A stretch of DNA of 6,249 nucleotides from Burkholderiales bacterium (GTDB taxonomy: Bacteria > Pseudomonadota > Gammaproteobacteria > Burkholderiales > SG8-39): the NCBI GenBank assembly GCA_017880745.1, contig JADGRR010000189.1:1-6249 (forward strand), written 5' to 3'. Both the position numbers and the translations under genes were made by a program. Every line of letters begins with the position of its first letter. Within the stretch, counting starts at the first letter, position 1. Shown piece after piece: positions 1-5,729 of the stretch. The notes under the pieces were generated by a model, which saw only the letters and a program-made list of their open reading frames with translations, made no database searches and was not told the DNA's origin.

Positions 1-1298
1 TCGGTGATCTCGGACACCACACGCATGCTGTAGCCGAATTCCTCCACCGTGGGCAGCGTCGCCAGCAGCGCGCGCTTCGCCAGGCGCCCGTGGCCGATCT
101 CGCGCCGCTTGGGCGAGCCGACACGACCGGTTTCACCGGTGGCGTACGGGGGAAAGTTGTAATGGAGCATGAACCGCTCCTTGTACTCGCCCATCAGCGC
201 ATCGATGATCTGCGAGTCACGCGCGGTGCCCAGCGTCGCAACCACGATGGCCTGGGTTTCGCCGCGGGTGAACAGCGCCGAACCGTGGGTGCGCGGCAGC
301 ACACCGAGACGGATGGTGATCGGGCGCACGGTGCGCGTATCGCGGCCGTCGATGCGCGGCTCGCCGTCGAGGATCTGGTTGCGGACGATCTTCGATTCCA
401 GCGCGAAGCAGATTTCCTTCGCGGCATTCGCATCCGGTCCGCCTTCGGTGCCGACACCGATCTCGGTGAACACACGCTTCCAGATGGCATCGATGGCCTC
501 GGAGCGTGCCTGCTTTTCCTTGACCTGGAACGCCGCTCGCAGGTCCGCTTCCGCCAGCGAGGCGACGCGCGCCGTCAGAGTGTCGTCTTTGACCGGCGGC
601 TGCCAGTCCCACATCGGTTTGGCGGCGCCATCGGCCAGTTCGTTGATCGCCGTGATCGCGGCCTGCATCTGCTGGTGGCCGAACATCACCGCGCCGAGCA
701 TCACTTCCTCGGACAGTTCCTGCGCTTCCGATTCCACCATCAGCACCGCATGCTCGGTGCCGGCGACGACCAGGTTGAGCTTCGAATCCTTCAGTTGCGT
801 GGCGGTCGGGTTGAGGATGTACTGGCCGTTGGCGTAGCCGACGCGCGCCGCGCCGATCGGGCCGTTGAACGGAATACCGGCCAGGGTCAATGCCGCCGAA
901 ACGCCGACCAATGCCGCGATGTCGGGATCGACTTCAGGATTGACCGACATGACCGTCGCCACCACCTGGACTTCATTGTAGAAACCCTCGGGGAACAGCG
1001 GGCGGATCGGGCGGTCGATCAGGCGCGAGGTGAGGATCTCTTTTTCCGAAGGCCTGCCCTCGCGCTTGAAAAAACCGCCGGGGATCTTGCCCGCGGCATA
1101 GGTCTTCTCGATGTAATCGACGGTGAGGGGGAAGAAGTCCTGGCCGGACTTGGCGTGCTTGGAGGCAACCACGCTGCACAGCACGACGGTATCGTCCATG
1201 TTGACCAGGACGGCGCCGCCGGCCTGGCGCGCGATTTCGCCGGTTTCCAGCGTGACTTGGTGAGCGCCGTAGGTGAAAGTTTTTTTGATCGGGTTCAA
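1..1298 (-). CDS. pnp: Polyribonucleotide nucleotidyltransferase (PNPase), 5' part, runs off left edge
   Basis: PNPase is a phosphorolytic 3'-5' exoribonuclease that degrades mRNA in the cytoplasm, often within the degradosome. The 432 visible codons cover the first RNase PH domain (about residues 1-140), the helical linker domain and the start of the second RNase PH domain. Visible family motifs are the FFKREGR RNA-contact loop at residues 76-82, RLIDRPIRPLFPEGF, NGPIGAARVGY, LPRTHGSALFTRGETQ from residue 334, and GSPKRREIGHGRLAKR from residue 394. R398 and R399 fall at the same numbers as the active-site arginines of the E. coli enzyme. The catalytic aspartates, KH and S1 domains would lie beyond the left edge (the family is about 700 residues). 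The start is TTG at 1296-1298: the protein begins MNPIKKTFTYG, as in homologues, and AAGGA lies 7 nt upstream. No in-frame ATG or GTG lies in the leader. It is the last gene of the locus in view, downstream of rpsO. Confidence 0.97.
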   Translation of the reverse strand, partial: MNPIKKTFTYGAHQVTLETGEIARQAGGAVLVNMDDTVVLCSVVASKHAKSGQDFFPLTVDYIEKTYAAGKIPGGFFKREGRPSEKEILTSRLIDRPIRPLFPEGFYNEVQVVATVMSVNPEVDPDIAALVGVSAALTLAGIPFNGPIGAARVGYANGQYILNPTATQLKDSKLNLVVAGTEHAVLMVESEAQELSEEVMLGAVMFGHQQMQAAITAINELADGAAKPMWDWQPPVKDDTLTARVASLAEADLRAAFQVKEKQARSEAIDAIWKRVFTEIGVGTEGGPDANAAKEICFALESKIVRNQILDGEPRIDGRDTRTVRPITIRLGVLPRTHGSALFTRGETQAIVVATLGTARDSQIIDALMGEYKERFMLHYNFPPYATGETGRVGSPKRREIGHGRLAKRALLATLPTVEEFGYSMRVVSEIT

Positions 1299-1305
1299 GG
1301 GAGGG

Positions 1306-1310
1306 TCCTT
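1306..1310 (-). promoter_or_regulatory. Shine-Dalgarno of pnp, fixing a TTG start
   Basis: AAGGA on the minus strand lies 7 nt before the TTG at 1296-1298. This is the only well-placed ribosome binding site ahead of the conserved PNPase N-terminus and supports TTG as the start codon. I recall that the E. coli pnp gene also starts at UUG, so this looks like a conserved weak-start arrangement rather than an error. Confidence 0.75.
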
Positions 1311-1317
1311 TGCGTGG

Positions 1318-1334
1318 CGGCGCGCAACGCGCCG
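1318..1334 (-). other. Leader hairpin upstream of pnp Shine-Dalgarno
   Basis: A perfect 7-bp GC-only stem (1318-1324 with 1328-1334) closes a 3-nt loop (TTG on the minus strand). It ends 7 nt before the AAGGA of pnp. In E. coli the pnp leader forms a duplex that RNase III cuts, after which PNPase represses its own translation. The hairpin seen here is too short to be a typical RNase III substrate, so a role in translational control is only inferred. It could also simply be GC-rich spacer. Confidence 0.45.
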
Positions 1335-1390
1335 ACGGTCATATGAGGGAACTCGGAGGCATCTGCAACAGGTAATGCGCCCGCGTTAAT

Positions 1391-1421
1391 GCAAAACGCC
1401 CGTCGTTTTACGGACGGGCGT
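1391..1421 (-). terminator. Stem-loop terminator between rpsO and pnp (probably partial)
   Basis: On the minus strand a perfect 9-bp stem, ACGCCCGTC paired with GACGGGCGT (1396-1404 with 1413-1421), closes an 8-nt loop and is followed by TTTTGC. It starts 5 nt after the rpsO stop codon. The place and form match the rho-independent terminator known between rpsO and pnp in E. coli, which lets some transcripts read through into pnp. The T-run is only four bases and one of them is in the stem, so termination is likely incomplete. The stem may also protect the 3' end of rpsO mRNA. Confidence 0.75.
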
Positions 1422-1426
1422 CGGGG

Positions 1427-1696
1427 TTACTTGCGCAGACCCAGCCGCTCGATCAGGCTGCGATAGCTGTCCGCGTTCTTGCCTTTCAGGTAGTCCAGCA
1501 GCTTGCGCCGCTGGCTGACCATTCTCAGGAGACCGCGGCGGGAGTGATGATCCTTGACGTGGGTCTTGAAATGGCCGGTCAGCTCGTTGATGCGCGTGGT
1601 CAGCAGGGCGACTTGCACCTCCGGAGATCCGGTATCGCCCTTGGCGCGCTGGTAATCGTTCATGATTTGCGCTTTGTGCGCAGTGGTGAATGGCAT
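1427..1696 (-). CDS. rpsO: 30S ribosomal protein S15
   Basis: S15 is a primary 16S rRNA-binding protein that nucleates assembly of the 30S platform and forms a bridge to the 50S subunit. The 89-residue product has the standard family length and the near-invariant core: DTGSPEVQVALLT, then INELTGHFKTHVKDHHSRRG, LLRMVSQRRKLLDYLK and a C-terminal YRSLIERLGLRK. The start is secure: ATG at 1694-1696 is preceded directly by an in-frame TAG, and AGGAG (1705-1709) lies 8 nt upstream. The gene has its own promoter in the truB-rpsO gap and a stem-loop immediately after its stop. In E. coli S15 represses its own translation through a leader pseudoknot. I could not make out a convincing equivalent fold in the roughly 57-nt leader here. 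The N-terminal dozen residues (MPFTTAHKAQIM) are variable in the family. Confidence 0.98.
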   Translation of the reverse strand: MPFTTAHKAQIMNDYQRAKGDTGSPEVQVALLTTRINELTGHFKTHVKDHHSRRGLLRMVSQRRKLLDYLKGKNADSYRSLIERLGLRK

Positions 1697-1759
1697 CTAG
1701 TACTCTCCTGGGTCTCTGGTCGTCGCCGGGTCATCGTTGTGGCTGCAGCGCAGGCGCGG

Positions 1760-1789
1760 ATTTTACCCTAAAAACGGGTGGTTTTTCAA
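1760..1789 (-). promoter_or_regulatory. Sigma-70-type promoter for rpsO (and pnp by readthrough)
   Basis: On the minus strand TTGAAA (1784-1789; 5 of 6 matches to the -35 consensus) and TAAAAT (1760-1765; 5 of 6 to the -10 consensus) are separated by 18 nt. The element lies in an AT-rich island in an otherwise GC-rich window, in the truB-rpsO gap where E. coli also has an rpsO promoter. Transcription would start near 1753, giving an rpsO leader of about 57 nt. The start site itself is inferred. Confidence 0.75.
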
Positions 1790-1837
1790 GGGTTTTCCCT
1801 GATTTATTGCGACTGGGAAGGGTGCCGGCGCGCGCGC

Positions 1838-2695
1838 CTAAGCGCTGGCGATCACGCGCTTGGGCGAGATCGTCCCGTCTGCGTCCCCCACGCCCACTCC
1901 CAGCAACGCTCCGCCGGCCCCATAGACGCGCACGCGTGGCTGCGGCGGTCCGTCCCATGGCACCGCCTGCCCTTGCACGAACCTGGCCTGCTGAGCTGCC
2001 TCCAGGCGCACTTCAGGCAGGTTCTGCAGCAAGGCATCCACCGGCAACAAGCACTCATCGCGCTCGGCTGCAGGCATCGCCTCCAGGCTTGCCAGGGTAT
2101 GCGCGCAGTCCAGACCGAAGCGTCCGGCCGCAGTGCGGCGCAAGGCGGCGAGGTGTGCACCGCAGCCGAGCAACTCACCCAGGTCGTGAGCGATTGATCG
2201 GATATAGGTCCCCTTGCTGCAGGTCACGGACACGGCGAGCCGTTCGCCCTCGAACCATTGCAGCTCTAGCGCGTGTATCGTGACCCGGCGCGGCTCGCGT
2301 TCAATTGCGATGCCGGCGCGCGCATAGGCGTAAAGCGGCTTGCCGGCGTGTTTCAGCGCGGAGTATATCGGCGGCGTCTGCAGGATACTGCCGCGGAATT
2401 GCTGCAGGGCCGCGGCGAGATCGTCCGGGGTGACGCTCACCGCCCTCTCGGCGATCACCTCGCCTTCGGCATCCGCGGTGGTGGTGCTGACGCCGAGCCG
2501 GATCTCCGCCGCATAGGCCTTGTCGGCCTCGAGCAGGTCGGAGGAGAACTTGGTGGCCTCGCCGAATAGTATCGGCAACAGGCCGGTGGCGAGCGGATCG
2601 AGGGTGCCGGCGTGTCCCGCCTTGGCCGCCTGGTACACGCGCTTCGCCTGCTGCAGGGCGGCATTGGAACTGGCCCCCGGCGACTTGTCCAGCAT
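1838..2695 (-). CDS. truB: tRNA pseudouridine(55) synthase TruB (true N-terminus probably upstream of this ATG)
   Basis: TruB converts U55 of the T-psi-C loop of elongator tRNAs to pseudouridine and acts as a tRNA chaperone. The family motifs are clear: LDKSPGASSN, then AGHAGTLDPLATGLLP with the catalytic aspartate at D33 of this ORF, GEATKFSSDLLEADKAY, IYSALKHAGKPLYAYAR, CSKGTYIRSIAHDLGE and LGCGAHLAALRR. A C-terminal TruB_C/PUA-like segment ends in KRVIASA and a TAG stop. From this ATG the protein has 285 residues against 314 in E. coli. Codons upstream remain open to a TGA at 2792-2794 and encode KRIKRALNGVL directly before the ATG, which matches the conserved first strand of TruB (NGVLLLDK). 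No ATG, GTG or TTG occurs there, so the real start is unresolved; an AAGGA at 2750-2754 points to a start near 2737-2743. ATG 2693-2695 is given as the first canonical start. It lies 41 nt after the rbfA stop codon. Confidence 0.93.
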   Translation of the reverse strand: MLDKSPGASSNAALQQAKRVYQAAKAGHAGTLDPLATGLLPILFGEATKFSSDLLEADKAYAAEIRLGVSTTTADAEGEVIAERAVSVTPDDLAAALQQFRGSILQTPPIYSALKHAGKPLYAYARAGIAIEREPRRVTIHALELQWFEGERLAVSVTCSKGTYIRSIAHDLGELLGCGAHLAALRRTAAGRFGLDCAHTLASLEAMPAAERDECLLPVDALLQNLPEVRLEAAQQARFVQGQAVPWDGPPQPRVRVYGAGGALLGVGVGDADGTISPKRVIASA

Positions 2696-2736
2696 CAGGA
2701 CCCCGTTCAGGGCGCGTTTGATACGCTTGCCGGAGA

Positions 2737-3105
2737 CTACGACCGCGGTTCCTTGCTGTTGGCCACCGCCTCGTCGATGAGGCGCGACAATTCAAAGCCA
2801 CGCTCGACTGACGCGTCGTACACGAAATGCAGTTGCGGAATGGAATGCAGCTTGATGCGGCGAGCAATCTGACTGCGCAGGAATCCGCCGGCTTGCTTCA
2901 GGCCCACCTCAGTCTCGGCGCGCTGCTCGGCGCTGCCCATCAGCGTGTAAAACACCTTGGCGTGGGAGTAATCGGCCGTCACTTCGACGCCGGTGAGCGT
3001 GATCATGGCGACGCGCGGGTCTTTCAGTTCGGTGCGTATGATCTCAGCCAGTTCGCGCTGGATCTGGTCGGCGACGCGCAGACTGCGGGCAGGGCCTTTA
3101 GGCAT
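2737..3105 (-). CDS. rbfA: 30S ribosome-binding factor A
   Basis: RbfA binds the immature 30S subunit near the 5' end of 16S rRNA, is needed for late 16S processing, and is important at low temperature. The 122-residue product is a single KH-like (type II) domain. Family features are RVADQIQRELAEIIRTELKDPRV in the first helix, the strand GVEVTADYSHAKVFYTLMG, the helix-turn FLRSQIARRIKLHSIPQL and the final strand LHFVYDASVERG. It is somewhat shorter than E. coli RbfA (133 aa) because the disordered C-terminal tail is short. The ATG at 3103-3105 has GAGG (3113-3116) 7 nt upstream. Another ATG at 3116-3118 is out of frame. The gene follows infB by 69 nt and is followed closely by truB, consistent with cotranscription. 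Confidence 0.97.
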   Translation of the reverse strand: MPKGPARSLRVADQIQRELAEIIRTELKDPRVAMITLTGVEVTADYSHAKVFYTLMGSAEQRAETEVGLKQAGGFLRSQIARRIKLHSIPQLHFVYDASVERGFELSRLIDEAVANSKEPRS

Positions 3106-3139
3106 AGAGCAACCTCATGCACTGACAGATCGGCAATCC

Positions 3140-3161
3140 CCCGCCCGCATGTGCAGGCGGG
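3140..3161 (-). other. GC-rich hairpin in the infB-rbfA gap
   Basis: CCCGCC (3140-3145) pairs perfectly with GGCGGG (3156-3161). Inside, a C/A mismatch is followed by a further GC/GC pairing around a tight loop. No T-run follows on the minus strand (GGGATTGCC comes next), so it does not look like a rho-independent terminator. It may be an mRNA processing or stability element between the two cistrons, but no function is shown by the sequence. Confidence 0.5.
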
Positions 3162-3174
3162 TTCGGGGCGCACC

Positions 3175-5718
3175 TTACAGCGTCCTCGCGACTTCCAGCA
3201 CCTCGTACGCTTCGAGCTGGTCGCCTTCCTTGATATCGTTGTAATTCTTCAGCGACAGGCCGCACTCGAAACCCGCCTTCACTTCGCGCACATCGTCCTT
3301 GAAGCGCTTGAGCGAATCGAGCTCGCCGTCGTGGATGACCACGTTGTCGCGCAGCAGGCGCACGCGCGCCCCGCGCTTGATCAGTCCTTCCAGCACCATG
3401 CAGCCCGCGACCGTGCCGACCTTGGAGATCTTGTAGATCTGACGTATCTGCACCATCCCGAGCACGCTCTCCTTCTTTTCCGGCGCGAGCATGCCCGAAA
3501 GCGCGGCCTTCACCTCGTCCACGGCGTCGTAGATGATGTTGTAGTAGCGGATGTCGACACCCTGCGACTCGGCCAGCCTTCTGGCGGCGACGTCGGCACG
3601 GGTATTGAAGCCGATGATCACCGACTTGGAGGCCAGCGCGAGGTTGACATCGGACTCGCTGATGGCACCGACGCCGCTGTGCACGACGTTGACCTTGACC
3701 TCGTCGGTGGACAGGCGCGACAGGGCATGCGCCAGCGCCTCGCGCGAGCCCTGCACGTCGGCCTTGATCAACAGGGCCAGGGTCTTCACCCCGCCCTCGC
3801 CCATCTGCTCGAACATGGTATCGAGTTTTGCCGCCTGCTGCTTCGCCAGCTTGACGTCGCGGAACTTGCCCTGGCGGAACAAGGCAATTTCGCGCGCCTT
3901 GCGTTCGTCGCCAAGCGCGACCGCCTCTTCGCCTGCAAGGGGCACATCGGACAAGCCCTGAATCTCCACCGGAATGGACGGTCCGGCCTGGTCCACCGGC
4001 TGGCCGGTCTCGTCGAGCATCGCCCGCACGCGGCCGAACACCGATCCGGCGAGCAGTATGTCGCCACGGCGCAGGGTGCCCGACTGCACCAGAACGGTCG
4101 CGACCGGGCCCTTGCCCTTGTCCAGGCGCGCTTCGATCACCAGGCCCTTGGCCGGCGCTTCCACCGGCGCCTTCAGTTCCAGCACCTCGGCCTGCAGCAG
4201 CACCTGTTCGAGCAGGGTGTCTATGCCCTCCCCGGTCTTGGCCGACACCGGCACGAAGGGCGACTCGCCGCCGTATTCCTCTGGCACCACGCCTTGTGCC
4301 ACCAGTTCCTGCTTCACGCGCTCGAGATTGGCACCGGGTTTGTCTATTTTGTTGATCGCCACCACCAGCGGCACGTTCGCGGCCTTGGCATGCGCGATCG
4401 CCTCTATGGTTTGCGGCATCACGCCGTCATCTGCGGCGACCACCAGAATGACAATGTCGGTCGCTTTCGCCCCGCGCGCGCGCATTGCGGTGAAGGCCTC
4501 GTGGCCCGGGGTATCGAGAAAAGTCACCATCCCGCGCGGCGTCTGCACGTGATAGGCGCCGATATGCTGGGTGATGCCGCCGGCCTCCCCCGAGGCGACG
4601 CGCGTTCGGCGGATGTAATCGAGCAGCGAGGTCTTGCCGTGGTCGACGTGGCCCATTACGGTCACCACCGGCGCGCGCGAATGCAACTCATGCGCCGCCT
4701 CGGGCGCATGCAGCTGTTCGCTGAGGAAGGTGTCGGGCTCATCCAGCTTTGCCGCCTTCGCGACGTGTCCCATATCCTCCACGACTATCATCGCGGTTTC
4801 CTGGTCCAGCACCTGGTTGATGGTGACCATGCTGCCGAGCTTGATCAGGGTTTTGATGACCGCGGCCGCTTTCACCGACATCTTGTGCGCGAGATCGGCG
4901 ACGGTAATGGTTTCCGGCACCATGACTTCACGCACCACCGGCTCCGTCGGAACGGCAAAGGTCTGCGCGGACTCGACCGAAGACGCGGGCTTGTGACGCG
5001 CCCCTTTGGGCGTGTGCCAGCCGGAGGCCCCGCCCACGTCGCCACGGGTCTTGATCGTGCGCCGCTTCGCGGTCTCGTCCTTCCAGATAGTCGTCGTTTT
5101 TTTCTTCGGGCTTTTCTTGTCGCCCTTGGCGGCCTCGTCGACTTTGGGTTTGTGCAGCGTGCCTTCCTTGGGCGGCGCCTCACCTGGCGCGGCCGGCGCC
5201 GGTTGGATCCGCTTTTCTTCGGTTTCACGGACCTCGGCAAGCTTCTTCTCGCGCTCCTGCTTCTCGCGCAATTCCTCCGACTGGCGCGCCATCAACTCGG
5301 CCTGGCGTTTTTGCTCCTGCTCGCGCAACTCGAGTTGCTGCGCGTCGACTGCAGGCGGCCGGACGACCGGCGCCTGCTTTTCCTCGACCGCAGGGACTTC
5401 GGGCGGCGCCTCCGCGGCGGCGTCGCGTTTGACGAATACGCGTTTCTTCTTGACCTCGACCTGGATGGTGCGCGACTTGCCGGTCGAATCCGACTTCTTG
5501 ATCTCGGAAGTCTGCTTGCGCGTAAGCGTGATCTTGCTCTTCGCCTCGGTGGCACCGTGCACTTTGCGCAGGTACTCGAGCAGCCTGGTCTTATCCTGCT
5601 CGCTCAGCGTGTCCTCGGCCTGCTGTTTGTGCACGCCGGCGGCCTTGAGTTGCTCGAGCAGCACCGAAGGCTGGACTTTGAGCTCTCCGGCAAATTGTGT
5701 AACGCTAGTCTGCGCCAT
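3175..5718 (-). CDS. infB: Translation initiation factor IF-2
   Basis: IF2 is the GTPase that places initiator fMet-tRNA on the 30S subunit and promotes 50S joining. The 847-residue protein is complete (E. coli 890). Residues 1-52 form an N-terminal IF2_N domain. A charged, partly coiled-coil linker follows, rich in E/Q/K/R at about 126-170 and in lysine near 200-220. A second IF2_N-like segment lies at about 265-316. The G domain carries G1 GHVDHGKT (356-363), G2 GGITQHIGAY (380-389), G3 DTPGH (402-406), G4 NKID (456-459) and G5 SAK (492-494). Domain II, domain III and the fMet-tRNA-binding C-terminal domain follow, ending in LEAYEVLEVARTL. All GTPase motifs are intact. The ATG at 5716-5718 has AGAGGA 5 nt upstream, overlapping the nusA stop. 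E. coli makes shorter IF2 forms from internal starts; the first internal Met candidate here (M143) lacks a strong ribosome binding site. Confidence 0.99.
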   Translation of the reverse strand: MAQTSVTQFAGELKVQPSVLLEQLKAAGVHKQQAEDTLSEQDKTRLLEYLRKVHGATEAKSKITLTRKQTSEIKKSDSTGKSRTIQVEVKKKRVFVKRDAAAEAPPEVPAVEEKQAPVVRPPAVDAQQLELREQEQKRQAELMARQSEELREKQEREKKLAEVRETEEKRIQPAPAAPGEAPPKEGTLHKPKVDEAAKGDKKSPKKKTTTIWKDETAKRRTIKTRGDVGGASGWHTPKGARHKPASSVESAQTFAVPTEPVVREVMVPETITVADLAHKMSVKAAAVIKTLIKLGSMVTINQVLDQETAMIVVEDMGHVAKAAKLDEPDTFLSEQLHAPEAAHELHSRAPVVTVMGHVDHGKTSLLDYIRRTRVASGEAGGITQHIGAYHVQTPRGMVTFLDTPGHEAFTAMRARGAKATDIVILVVAADDGVMPQTIEAIAHAKAANVPLVVAINKIDKPGANLERVKQELVAQGVVPEEYGGESPFVPVSAKTGEGIDTLLEQVLLQAEVLELKAPVEAPAKGLVIEARLDKGKGPVATVLVQSGTLRRGDILLAGSVFGRVRAMLDETGQPVDQAGPSIPVEIQGLSDVPLAGEEAVALGDERKAREIALFRQGKFRDVKLAKQQAAKLDTMFEQMGEGGVKTLALLIKADVQGSREALAHALSRLSTDEVKVNVVHSGVGAISESDVNLALASKSVIIGFNTRADVAARRLAESQGVDIRYYNIIYDAVDEVKAALSGMLAPEKKESVLGMVQIRQIYKISKVGTVAGCMVLEGLIKRGARVRLLRDNVVIHDGELDSLKRFKDDVREVKAGFECGLSLKNYNDIKEGDQLEAYEVLEVARTL

Positions 5719-5723
5719 ACCAG

Positions 5724-5729
5724 TCCTCT
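5724..5729 (-). promoter_or_regulatory. infB Shine-Dalgarno overlapping the nusA stop codon
   Basis: AGAGGA on the minus strand shares two bases with the TAG stop of nusA (5728-5730) and sits 5 nt before the infB ATG. Ribosomes ending on nusA therefore terminate on the infB ribosome binding site, which fits translational coupling of the two genes. Confidence 0.75.

Noticed and set aside
90..1346. Plus-strand open frame of 418 codons
   Set aside because: It is antisense to pnp, whose conserved protein sequence is continuous across the region. Same GC-driven artefact.
1337..1371. Candidate promoter for pnp (TTGCAG-17 nt-CATATG on the minus strand)
   Set aside because: Only about half of the bases match consensus in each hexamer, which is expected by chance in a spacer of this length.
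1827..1838. 12-bp palindrome GGCGCGCGCGCC at the truB stop
   Set aside because: Self-complementary but simple alternating GC, with no T-run on the minus strand. Likely composition; not a supported terminator or operator.
3140..3161. Hairpin considered as an infB terminator
   Set aside because: No T-run follows the stem on the minus strand and rbfA follows directly, so I list it only as a hairpin.
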